Source: Actinokineospora diospyrosa (lineage in GTDB: Bacteria > Actinomycetota > Actinomycetes > Mycobacteriales > Pseudonocardiaceae). From it: 64,000 nucleotides of DNA. The translations under genes and the position numbers were made by a program. The notes under the pieces were generated by a model. The model had not been told where the DNA came from, ran no database searches, and worked only from the letters and a program-made list of their open reading frames with translations. Each line of letters opens with the position of its first letter. Position 1 is the stretch's first letter. Location of the stretch: the NCBI RefSeq assembly GCF_024171925.1, contig NZ_JAMTCO010000011.1:186001-250000 (forward strand), given 5' to 3'. Positions 46,032 through 53,599 of the stretch are shown here, piece after piece.

Positions 46032-47126
46032 CCGAGCTAGTTCGGCGGCCACTTGGGGGGCGGCGAACGACGTGCCACTCCACCGAGCGGCCCCATAGAG
46101 GCGCTGGCCACCGACTAGCCGCACATGGGCGCTCACGATGTCGACGCCTGGCGCAGTGCGGTCGACCCACTCACCGCAGTTGGAGAATGGAGCCAAGGTG
46201 CCATCTGGTCCTGATGCGGCTACCGCCGTCACGGAGGGCAAGGCCGCAGGCCAGAACGGCCGTGTCGTACTGGAGTTGCCCGCGGCGGCCACCACTGTCG
46301 GCCAGAACGCCAACTCGTCGGCAAGAACAGGCGGGCAACGGTTGTCGGTTGTGTGGCACCCCGCGCTGATCAGGAGAACGTCGATGCGTTCGCCACGAGC
46401 AGCAGCCAGGTACCGCGCCCTACGCAACGTGGTCGCAACAGTCCGGTCATCTGTCAAACCTTGCGCCGACAGAACCGGGTACTGGCGAATCGTCACGCCA
46501 GGTGCATGTCGCAGGAGGACGCCGGCAACGAATGTTCCGTGGCCGGCCTGCCGGTCGGCGACACCATCACCGTCGCCATCGAGGACCTCTAGCCCCCAGT
46601 GGCCGAACCACGGGCGGTTCAGGAACCACGGGTGTGGATCAATACCTGTGTCGAGGACGAGCACAGTCGCCTGTTTCGCCCACGTCTCTCGTGGGGGTTC
46701 CGCCGGTAGGTCCGCCGACACAGGTTCAGCTCCGGTGCCGTGCATGACGGGTGCACCCGTCAGGACCGTGTGGACATGGTTGACCGAGACCGGTACGCGA
46801 TCCGCCATGTCAGCGGCAACTTGGACGCAGTCGACACCCGCGCGTAGGCGCACCACCGCGTGCTCGGCGGGGTCAACCGATTCGATCCACCGGTCCAGGG
46901 CGCGCACGGTCGTCGAGAGCGCGGACCGCGGCACAACGAGTTGCCCCCGACGGAGCAGGCACTCGCCGGGTCCATCGGGATCGTGCAAGACCAAATCACG
47001 TTCGCGTTCGGCCAGACGGGACAGTGGGGTAGCACTGCGGTCGGTGTGCACAACGGACACCGTGACGTCGCAACCACGCACTCGCTCGGAAGAGGCGCGA
47101 CATTCACCCGGTCCGGTGGATTCCAC
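45957..47126 (-). CDS. S8 family serine peptidase (subtilase), no signal peptide
   Basis: About 389 residues. The catalytic triad is complete: Asp159 in VLVLDTGID, His196 in AGHGTFVAG, Ser353 in SGTSFAAP, with oxyanion Asn284 in AAAGN. The first 150 residues are a separate domain (TTVRALDRWIESVDPAEHAV, VSVNHVHTVL). There is no signal peptide or membrane anchor, so it should act inside the cell, unlike secreted mycosins. It converges on the CHAT gene with a 75-bp overlap of coding sequence. The start is uncertain (GTG 47126, or GTG codons about 45-80 bp further in). Confidence 0.87.
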   Translation of the reverse strand: MESTGPGECRASSERVRGCDVTVSVVHTDRSATPLSRLAERERDLVLHDPDGPGECLLRRGQLVVPRSALSTTVRALDRWIESVDPAEHAVVRLRAGVDCVQVAADMADRVPVSVNHVHTVLTGAPVMHGTGAEPVSADLPAEPPRETWAKQATVLVLDTGIDPHPWFLNRPWFGHWGLEVLDGDGDGVADRQAGHGTFVAGVLLRHAPGVTIRQYPVLSAQGLTDDRTVATTLRRARYLAAARGERIDVLLISAGCHTTDNRCPPVLADELAFWPTVVAAAGNSSTTRPFWPAALPSVTAVAASGPDGTLAPFSNCGEWVDRTAPGVDIVSAHVRLVGGQRLYGAARWSGTSFAAPQVAAELARSAADRHKPETRVPGQRDTGFRAFG

Positions 47127-47280
47127 GGTGGGTGATCAAGGCGATGGTGGGTTCCGCGCACCCGGCGCCGTGCACCGTCTTTCCGGGTGGAACACACGCG
47201 GTTAGGGTGCAGAAGGATGGCCCGGTGCTGGATAGTGACCTGGTCACACCGGTCTGTGGCGGATCGATGAGGGAACCGGG

Positions 47281-48051
47281 ATGGCGGTGATGCGCGTGGC
47301 ACGGTCAGTCGTCGGGTCGCGACTGCTGTTCCGGCTCGCGGTCACCGGTGGGTTGATGATGGCCGCGTGGGTGATGGGAGTGCTCTTCGCGAGCACCTCG
47401 GCCGCGGACACGGGGATGGGCTTCTACACACCGCCGCTCGACGGCGAGTCTGCCTACTCCGGGGCCATGGCCAACTCCGACCACGCCCCGACCCGCCCAG
47501 CCGCCGTACAGGCCAGCGTCTCCGGTGCCGTCACGAACGCAGCATCAGAGACAACCGGCGGAACCGTGGTGAACAAGGTCCCCCCTCCTCCGCCAGCAGT
47601 GGTGACAGCACCCGCTATCCCGGCTAGTGCCCCTGCACCGGTAGCTCTGTCCGCGCCTGCGGAGCCCCAAGCGGCACCTGCGCGCAAGAGCGTCAAGGCG
47701 CACAAGCACGCCGCCAAGGCCTCTCGTAGCGCCGCTGCGGTCCATAGACCCAGCGCGGCGCCGCCGCCCCAGGCAGCGCCGCCTGCCAAGCCAAAGCCCC
47801 CTGCTGACGGGCCTCAGGCCGAGTCGGGCAAGACACCCAAGTTCCCCGCGCCACCCGCCCCGGCCTGCCCAGCGGCCCCGGGTTCGGCAGCGGCACCGAC
47901 GTGCGACAACGGCGGTCACGCCAGGGGCTTGCTCGGTGTTCTTAGTGATCGCGCGCGGGTAGTGCCGCCGTACGCGACAGGCGTAACGTCGAGCAACGCG
48001 ATGCAGCCACCGGGTGATGTCACCGGGCTGCTCACCTCATCGCCCGACTGA
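47281..48051 (+). CDS. Secreted Pro/Ala-rich protein
   Basis: 256 residues. An N-terminal signal peptide (basic start, hydrophobic GGLMMAAWVMGVLF, likely cleavage after ASTSAA) precedes a low-complexity, Pro/Ala/Lys-rich domain with SVKAHKHAAKASRS. A short C-terminal conserved-looking segment contains a Cys pair (CPAAPGSAAAPTC). GAGGGAACCGGG precedes the ATG. It is probably a cell-wall-associated or secreted protein. I recognise no family. It is divergent from the S8 protease. Confidence 0.7.
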   Translation: MAVMRVARSVVGSRLLFRLAVTGGLMMAAWVMGVLFASTSAADTGMGFYTPPLDGESAYSGAMANSDHAPTRPAAVQASVSGAVTNAASETTGGTVVNKVPPPPPAVVTAPAIPASAPAPVALSAPAEPQAAPARKSVKAHKHAAKASRSAAAVHRPSAAPPPQAAPPAKPKPPADGPQAESGKTPKFPAPPAPACPAAPGSAAAPTCDNGGHARGLLGVLSDRARVVPPYATGVTSSNAMQPPGDVTGLLTSSPD

Positions 48052-48069
48052 CCCGGGCCGATCCCACAG

Positions 48070-48270
48070 GACCGGTCTGTCCCTGACCGGTCGCTCCCCG
48101 CGGACCACTCCGCGCGGAGCCGTCTCCGAAGCCATCTCCCGAACCCGATCTGCCGACCGCGCCCGGTCAGATCGGGACCTGGCCCCGGCGCCGCGATGCC
48201 CCCGCGGCGCCGGGGCTCCCCCCTCGGCTACCCCTGGTGGTCGGCACAACGCGGGGCTGTGCCGACCACC
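48070..48270. terminator. Stacked hairpins between convergent genes
   Basis: Three strong stem-loops lie between convergent genes: GACCGGTC arms at 48070-48092; a 14-bp stem GCCCCGGCGCCGCG at 48182-48216 with a 7-nt loop; and a 13-bp stem GGTGGTCGGCACA at 48236-48270 with a 9-nt loop. A 12-bp palindrome CTCCGCGCGGAG lies between the first two. The arrangement suits a bidirectional terminator. The rest of the 320-bp gap has no gene. Confidence 0.65.
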
Positions 48271-48372
48271 GGGGTCCTTGCCGAGGTCGAAGCGCACTTG
48301 GTGGCGAAAGGTCCAAACAACTACGCCATCCAGCGCACTGGTTTTGTACCGCCTCGGCCCCGCTGGGGCCAG

Positions 48373-49815
48373 CTAGGCGACCGGGATTAGACCGTCGGAA
48401 CCGAGCGTTCCAGGCGATCCGGTGACGCCTGCCGCCACCGTGGCCAGCCTGCGCACCGCCTCGACCAGCGATTGAGCCGGTAGGGTGTACGGTAGCCGGA
48501 GCCTGCGATCCAGGCCACCGTGAACGCTGAACCGCGAGGCCGGGGCGACCCTGACCCCCACAGATTGCGCCGCCACGGCGATCCGCGTGCCGATCGGCGC
48601 GGGGAGCTCGCACCAGAGGCTCAGGCCGCCGCGCGGCACGTCGAACGACCAGTCCGGGCAGTACTCGGCCAGCGCGTTGACCAGCACGGTCCGGTTCGCG
48701 GCCATCTCCGCCCGGCGCTCCCGCAGCATCGGCTCCGGGTCCGCGTAGAGGTGCGCCAGCACGAGCTGCTCGAAGACCGGGGAACCCAGGTCGAACGCCC
48801 GTCTAGAGGCCGCCAGCCTGCCGATCACCTCTTCAGTCGCCCGCACCCAACCGAGCCGCAACCCACCCCAGTGGGACTTGCTGGCCGAACCGACGGTGAT
48901 GACCAGGTCCTGTTCAAAGCACGCCATCGGGGGCGGGCCGTCGAGAGGATCGCCGTCGAGGTCGAGCTCGACGAGGGTTTCGTCAACGACCGTCGGCGTG
49001 CGGGCCCGTCGCAGGATCGCTGCTAGCCGCTCCCTCCCCTCGGAGTCCAAACGACGACCGGTGGGGTTCTGGAAGTCGACGATCAGATAGGCCATTCGAG
49101 GAGCGGCCTGGCGTAGGACCACCTCGACGCCCTCTAGGTCCCACCCTTCTTCAGGCATGGGAACCGGCACCGGCATGGCGTAAGCGGAGCGGATGGCTTC
49201 AAGCGCGTTGTTGTAGGTGGGCTGCTCGACAAGGACTCGATCGCCGGGGTTGGTCATGGCGCGGAGGACCAAGGCCAAGGCGTGGTGGGCACCGTTGGTG
49301 ACCAGGATCTGGTCGGGGGTGGTCGGCAGGCCGCGAGCGGTGAAACGTTGGGCCAGTCGTTCACGCAAGATGTCGATGCCGTAGCCGAGATAGCCGTGGC
49401 GGGATAGCTCTAACGCGAAGGCTCCGCGCACAGCGTCAACTGCCAGCCCAACGCCGGGGAGCGCACCTGGAGCCGCTGTAGCGAGGTCAAGGGGCTGGAA
49501 GCGCTCGGGGAAGAGTTCGTTGGCAGGCGACGCAGGCAGGGTTGTCCGCGACCCTGAGCCTCGCCTGCTGACGATCAGGCCTTCCTCGCGGAGTTGGTCC
49601 CACGCGGAGGCGACGAGGGTCCTGCTGACGCCGAGGGTGGCGGCCAACTCCCGTTCGGCGGGCAAGGTCGTTCCGGGCGCGAGTTGGCCGTCGAACAGCA
49701 ACAGGCGGATCCCGGCGGCTAGACCGGCGGAACCCGCCTTGTTGCCTTGGTCACGCCACTCACCGAGCATGCGGACCAATCGTGCAGCTGAGACCCGTCC
49801 TCCAGGGGGAAGCAT
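48373..49815 (-). CDS. MocR/PdxR-type regulator (GntR HTH fused to aminotransferase-like domain), YczR-like
   Basis: 480 residues. The N-terminal GntR winged HTH reads TTLPAERELAATLGVSRTLV, then LIVSRRGSGSRT. The C-terminal fold-type I PLP domain contains TNGAHHALALVLRA, DFQNPTGRR and a Lys in TVGSASKSHWGGLRLGW. MocR proteins sense PLP or amines. The divergent neighbour encodes a YczE-like membrane protein, the established partner of the YczR subgroup. ATG 49815 abuts a GGCCAAT repeat that may be its operator. Confidence 0.9.
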   Translation of the reverse strand: MLPPGGRVSAARLVRMLGEWRDQGNKAGSAGLAAGIRLLLFDGQLAPGTTLPAERELAATLGVSRTLVASAWDQLREEGLIVSRRGSGSRTTLPASPANELFPERFQPLDLATAAPGALPGVGLAVDAVRGAFALELSRHGYLGYGIDILRERLAQRFTARGLPTTPDQILVTNGAHHALALVLRAMTNPGDRVLVEQPTYNNALEAIRSAYAMPVPVPMPEEGWDLEGVEVVLRQAAPRMAYLIVDFQNPTGRRLDSEGRERLAAILRRARTPTVVDETLVELDLDGDPLDGPPPMACFEQDLVITVGSASKSHWGGLRLGWVRATEEVIGRLAASRRAFDLGSPVFEQLVLAHLYADPEPMLRERRAEMAANRTVLVNALAEYCPDWSFDVPRGGLSLWCELPAPIGTRIAVAAQSVGVRVAPASRFSVHGGLDRRLRLPYTLPAQSLVEAVRRLATVAAGVTGSPGTLGSDGLIPVA

Positions 49816-49816
49816 G

Positions 49817-49855
49817 GGCCAATTGTCGCAGATTGGCCCTCGATGTAAGGCCAAT
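49817..49855. promoter_or_regulatory. Triple GGCCAAT repeat in the yczR-yczE-like divergent promoter
   Basis: GGCCAAT at 49817-49823, its inverse ATTGGCC at 49832-49838, and GGCCAAT at 49849-49855 fill the short gap between the divergent genes. The direct copies are 32 bp apart, about three helical turns, which fits MocR dimer binding to direct repeats. Confidence 0.65.
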
Positions 49856-49874
49856 CTTGGGTAACCATGTGTCC

Positions 49875-50516
49875 ATGGCCCCCACCAACCTGTCCCCCGT
49901 CCCGCTGCGGACCAGCCCGGGTCGACGGCTCCCGCAACTGTTCGTGGGCCTCGCGCTCTACGGCATCAGCACCGGTATGCAGATCGAGGCCGCGCTCGGC
50001 CTGGCGCCGTGGGACGTGCTGCACGAGGCACTGCACAAGATCACCGGGTTGAGCTTCGGCACCGTCACCGCGTTGACCAGTTTGCTGGTGCTGTTGTGCT
50101 GGATTCCGATCAAACAGCGACCGGGAGTTGGCACTATCGCGAACGTCTTACTCGTGTCGACCTCAGTTGACCTCACGCTGTGGGTAATGCCGACTCCTAG
50201 TGGCATGGTCACGCGGGTCGTACTCATGGTCGTCGCCGTTGCGCTTAATAGTCTTGCTACGGCTGCCTACATCGGTGTGCGCCTCGGCCCGGGCCCCCGC
50301 GACGGGCTCATGACCGGGGTCTCCGCTCGATCCGGCTACGCGATCCGCTGGGTGCGCACCGGGATCGAGGTCGTGGTCCTCGCGTCGGGATGGCTGCTAG
50401 GCGGGACGGTCGGGATCGGCACGTTGCTCTACGCGCTCGCGATCGGGCCACTCGCCCAGGCGTTCCTCCCCATCGTGACCTGGCGTCCGCAGGCCGAGGC
50501 CAAAATCGGACACTAG
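49875..50516 (+). CDS. YczE/YyaS/YitT-type integral membrane protein
   Basis: About 213 residues with five hydrophobic helices (LFVGLALYGISTGMQIEAAL, TVTALTSLLVLLCWI, VVLMVVAVALNSLATAAYIG, TGIEVVVLASGWLLGG, LLYALAIGPLAQAFLPIV). The motif GLAPWDVLHEAL near the N-terminus and GPGPRDGLMTG are typical of YczE. GTG 49869 is an alternative start. Its expression is probably controlled by the divergent MocR regulator. Confidence 0.87.
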   Translation: MAPTNLSPVPLRTSPGRRLPQLFVGLALYGISTGMQIEAALGLAPWDVLHEALHKITGLSFGTVTALTSLLVLLCWIPIKQRPGVGTIANVLLVSTSVDLTLWVMPTPSGMVTRVVLMVVAVALNSLATAAYIGVRLGPGPRDGLMTGVSARSGYAIRWVRTGIEVVVLASGWLLGGTVGIGTLLYALAIGPLAQAFLPIVTWRPQAEAKIGH

Positions 50517-50526
50517 GGTCGGTGGC

Positions 50527-51609
50527 ATGACCACCGCCCCGACGCTGCCCCGCTGGAGCTTGGCCGTCCCCCCGTTCGCCCTCCTCATCCTCATCCTCTC
50601 TTACGGCCGTGACCTCGGCGCCGTGCTCATAGTGCTGGTGTGCGTGGGTCTTGCGTTGGCGGTGACCGCCGCCGTGCACCACGCCGAGGTGGTGGCACAC
50701 CGGGTCGGGGAACCGTTCGGCACGCTCATCCTGGCCGTCGCGGTGACGGTGATCGAGGTCGCGCTGATCGTGACGTTGATGATCTCCGGCGGGGAGAAGG
50801 CGGCGGCCCTGGCCAGGGACACCGTGTTCGCGGCGATCATGATCACCACGAACGGCATCGTCGGCCTGGCGCTGCTGGTCGGCTCACTGCGGCACCGGGT
50901 CCAGGAGTTCCGCGCGCACGCCTCGGGCGGGGCGCTCGCGGTGCTCACGGCGATGGTGACGTTGAGCCTCGTGCTGCCGACGTTCACCTTGAGCACTGCG
51001 GGGCCGACGTACTCCGGCTCGCAGTTGGCGTTCGCGGGGGTCGCGTCGCTGGTGCTGTACGGGGTGTTCGTGTTTGTCCAGACGGTTCGGCACAGGGACT
51101 ACTTCCTGCCGAAGACGAGCCTTACCGAGGATGACCACGCTGAGGCGCCTTCGAGTCGGACTGCGTTTTCCAGCCTTGTACTGCTCTTGGCCTGCCTTGT
51201 CGCGGTAGTCGGCCTGGCTAAGACTGTTTCCCCGACGCTAGAGGCGGCAGTTGAGTCTGCCGGAGCACCCGTGTCATTTGTCGGCGTTGTCATTGCTTTG
51301 CTGGTACTGCTACCGGAAACAGTTGCAGCTGTCCGAGCCTCTTTGCGTAACCGACTCCAGGTAAGCCTCAACCTGGCTTTGGGGTCGGCATTGGCGAGCA
51401 TCGGACTTACGATTCCGGCAATCGCGGTTGCATCGATCTGGTTGGCCGGTCCGCTGACACTTGGCTTGGGGCCCAAGGAGTTGGTGCTACTGGTGTTGAC
51501 CGTGCTGGTGAGCATGTTGACCTTGGTCACCGGCCGGGCAACCTTGCTGCAGGGAACGGTGCACCTGACCTTGTTCAGCGCTTTCCTGTTCCTCGCGGTA
51601 ACCCCGTAA
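50527..51609 (+). CDS. chaA: Calcium/sodium:proton antiporter (ChaA family)
   Basis: A 360-residue cation exchanger with 11 predicted helices and the two inverted CaCA repeats: GEPFGTLILAVAVTVIEVAL with the first acidic motif, and VLLPETVAAVRASLRNRLQV with the second, followed by LNLALGSALASIGLTIPAIA. A short charged loop (TEDDHAEAPSSR) joins the halves. It starts 10 bp after the YczE-like gene and may be co-transcribed with it. It exports Ca2+ or Na+ in exchange for H+. Confidence 0.9.
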   Translation: MTTAPTLPRWSLAVPPFALLILILSYGRDLGAVLIVLVCVGLALAVTAAVHHAEVVAHRVGEPFGTLILAVAVTVIEVALIVTLMISGGEKAAALARDTVFAAIMITTNGIVGLALLVGSLRHRVQEFRAHASGGALAVLTAMVTLSLVLPTFTLSTAGPTYSGSQLAFAGVASLVLYGVFVFVQTVRHRDYFLPKTSLTEDDHAEAPSSRTAFSSLVLLLACLVAVVGLAKTVSPTLEAAVESAGAPVSFVGVVIALLVLLPETVAAVRASLRNRLQVSLNLALGSALASIGLTIPAIAVASIWLAGPLTLGLGPKELVLLVLTVLVSMLTLVTGRATLLQGTVHLTLFSAFLFLAVTP

Positions 51610-51804
51610 CGGGGGAATCCGGAAAAAGTTGGTGCGAACAGACCGGAATCCGTGGACACTCGGTTGTGACAGATCTGTCAACTCCGAGGAAAGGGGGTTC
51701 GGTACGAGAATGTTCACTGGCACCGCCGGTCGGACCTGCGCAAGGCGCACCACCAACACGGACACCGACGCACGTCCCCGCCGCTGGGGCGCAGTGCGAT
51801 CGGT

Positions 51805-52350
51805 TCAGGTGGTAGCGAGGTAAGTGCTGACCTTCTCATGGGTCACCCCCAGGGAAGCCAGTGCTTCCGCGGCGACACCGCCGACTTTGATCAGGGCGAG
51901 GAGCAGGTGTTCGTCGCCAATGGACTTGTCACCGCGGGCCAACGCCTCGCGGAGGCTCAGTTCGAGGACGCGCTTGGCGTCACGGGAGAACGGGACCCGC
52001 CAGCGGGGACCGAGCGAGCGTGGGCGTCGGGTCGCACCGGAGAGCGCACCCGCGCCGTGGGTCTGCTCGACGGCCGCGACAACCGCCTCGACGTCGATGC
52101 CGAACTCGCCGAGGGCGGCCGCGTCAGCATCGGACAGGCCGCCGCGCCTGCGGATGGTCTCGACGGCGGTTCGGGCCGAGGCGGTGGTGACGGCGTGTTC
52201 GGCGAGGACGGCGGTGCCGCGGGTGCCGTCCTGCTTGAGGAGTCCGAAGAGCAGGTGCTCGGGTTCGATCAGGGCCACCTCGTCCTGCTCGGCGAGGTGG
52301 ACGCCGTCGCGGACGACGAGGCGGGCCGCCTTGGTGAAGCGCTCGAACAT
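51805..52350 (-). CDS. Stand-alone Clp N-terminal domain protein
   Basis: A 181-residue protein with two Clp_N repeats: FTKAARLVVRDGVHLAEQDE... EHLLFGLLKQDG, and FSRDAKRVLELSLREALARG... EHLLLALIKVG. It has no AAA+ modules, so it resembles ClpC1 N-domain decoys or adaptors such as ClpC2/ClpC3. The HTH gene stop TAG abuts its ATG, with GGGAGG inside the HTH gene as ribosome site. It may protect ClpC from toxic ligands or deliver substrates (inference). Confidence 0.88.
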   Translation of the reverse strand: MFERFTKAARLVVRDGVHLAEQDEVALIEPEHLLFGLLKQDGTRGTAVLAEHAVTTASARTAVETIRRRGGLSDADAAALGEFGIDVEAVVAAVEQTHGAGALSGATRRPRSLGPRWRVPFSRDAKRVLELSLREALARGDKSIGDEHLLLALIKVGGVAAEALASLGVTHEKVSTYLATT

Positions 52351-52560
52351 CTAGTTCCTCCCGTACTTCTTGTGCACGGCCTGCTTGCTGACGCCGAGTT
52401 CGGCCGCGATCTCCTGCCAGGACCACCCACTGAGCCGCGCGCTGCGCACCTGCACCGCTTCCAACTGCTCCAGCAGCTTCCGCAGTGCGGCGACGGCCCG
52501 GAGACCCACTCGGGGATCCCGGTCACCCGCCGCGCTGGCCAACTGTGTTGCTTCTGCCAT
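52351..52560 (-). CDS. Small helix-turn-helix protein upstream of Clp N-domain gene
   Basis: A 69-residue protein with a helical N-terminus (VGLRAVAALRKLLEQLEAVQ) and a C-terminal HTH (SWQEIAAELGVSKQAVHKKY). The ATG at 52560 lies six bases after a -10-like hexamer, so its mRNA is probably leaderless. Two inverted repeats in the promoter suggest autorepression. It is co-transcribed with the Clp N-domain gene. Confidence 0.85.
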   Translation of the reverse strand: MAEATQLASAAGDRDPRVGLRAVAALRKLLEQLEAVQVRSARLSGWSWQEIAAELGVSKQAVHKKYGRN

Positions 52561-52607
52561 GTCGTCAACTTACGTTGACGACGGGCTGGTTGTCAACCCA
52601 GGTTGAC
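52561..52607 (-). promoter_or_regulatory. Leaderless promoter with two operator dyads
   Basis: Dyad 1: GTCGTCAAC-TTAC-GTTGACGAC (52561-52582), abutting the start codon. Dyad 2: GTCAACC-CA-GGTTGAC (52592-52607). Read on the minus strand, -35 TTGACA (52596-52591) and -10 TAAGTT (52572-52567) have an 18-bp spacer and place the start of transcription at the A of the ATG. Both core elements are inside the dyads, so binding would block polymerase. Confidence 0.75.
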
Positions 52608-52617
52608 GACCGTCTCG

Positions 52618-52629
52618 TGGCCTAGACCA
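52618..52629. promoter_or_regulatory. dre-like site upstream of the PP2C-like gene
   Basis: TGGCCTAGACCA differs at one position from the DasR core TGGTCTAGACCA. It lies 49 bp before the PP2C-like gene and next to the HTH promoter. Weaker evidence than the perfect site at 3560. Confidence 0.4.
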
Positions 52630-52677
52630 GTGCCCGGGCACTGGGCGGCATGATCGAGATTCTGGGAGCATCGGGTC

Positions 52678-53487
52678 ATGCCGGAGATCGCGGTGGCGGA
52701 AGCGGCTGGGGTTGGCCTGAGCGGCGAGGAGCGGCCGAGCGAGGACGTGGTGCTGGTCCTGCCCGGGGCTGTGCTCCTGCTGGACGGGGCCACGTCCATG
52801 CGGGAGGACCTGCCGAGCGGGGGTGTCTACGCGGGCGAGTTGGGGGCCCAGTTGGCGGCGCGGCTCACGGCCGCGCCGGAGCTGGACCTGGCGGACCTGC
52901 TGGCAGGGGCCATCCGCTCGGTGGCGCGGGGCAACGGGTTCACGCCCGGGGACAGTCCGTGTAGCACTGTGGCGATCGTGCGGTGGGACGCGGAGGTCGT
53001 CGAGGCGTTGGTGTTGGCCGACAGTCCGGTCGTGGCCTTCGTACCGGAGCCGGACGTCGTGGAGGACCAGCGGTTGCGTCATGTGCCGCGGGGCAGTTAC
53101 CGGGATCGATTACGCGGGGGTGGTGGCTATTCAGCAGATCACGTGGCGGCGGTGAGGGCGTCGGCGCGGAAGACGTCGGCATTGCGGAATCAGGAAGGGG
53201 GGTACTGGGTGGCAGAAGCCGTCCCGGCGGCGGCACACCGGGCAATCCGGCGGTCGTGGCCGAGGGAGTCCGTCCGGTCCGTCCTGATGGCGAGCGACGG
53301 GGTGTCCTGCGGGGTCGACGACTACGGGCTGTTCGGCTGGGGTGAGGTGCTCGACCTGGCGAAGGAGGCCGGGCCAAAGGCGGTGCTGGGCGCCGTTCGG
53401 GACGCAGAGCTGGGCGATCCCGGCGGAACCCGCTGGCCCCGCCCCAAGGCACACGACGACCAGGCCCTGGTCGTGATCGGCTTCTAG
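52678..53487 (+). CDS. PP2C-like protein phosphatase
   Basis: A 269-residue protein with the PP2C fold order: ERPSEDVVLVL, LLLDGATSM (DGxxxx metal motif), an STVAIVRWD strand, LVLADSPVVAFV, LMASDGVSCGVDDYG (DG motif) and a C-terminal HDDQALVVIGF. The metal-binding Asp residues of the core are largely present, although the usual RxxxED and GDSR motifs are degenerate (ADSP replaces GDSR). A cytoplasmic Ser/Thr phosphatase is likely. The long repeat tract begins just downstream. Confidence 0.78.
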   Translation: MPEIAVAEAAGVGLSGEERPSEDVVLVLPGAVLLLDGATSMREDLPSGGVYAGELGAQLAARLTAAPELDLADLLAGAIRSVARGNGFTPGDSPCSTVAIVRWDAEVVEALVLADSPVVAFVPEPDVVEDQRLRHVPRGSYRDRLRGGGGYSADHVAAVRASARKTSALRNQEGGYWVAEAVPAAAHRAIRRSWPRESVRSVLMASDGVSCGVDDYGLFGWGEVLDLAKEAGPKAVLGAVRDAELGDPGGTRWPRPKAHDDQALVVIGF

Positions 53488-53599
53488 GTCCCACACACCA
53501 GACCGCGCGTCGGGCCGGGCGCACCCGCCTCACACGAACTGGGCCATTCGCACTGAGTCGCACCCGCCGGATCAGGCCCACCGGGGCCGCACAAGCAGG
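53488..53599. other. Gap after the PP2C-like gene
   Basis: About 110 bp of GC-rich sequence without a recognisable gene or terminator, grading into the repeat tract. Confidence 0.5.

Noticed and set aside
45957..47126. Mycosin (MycP) of a type VII secretion system
   Set aside because: No signal peptide, no C-terminal membrane helix and no ESX genes nearby.
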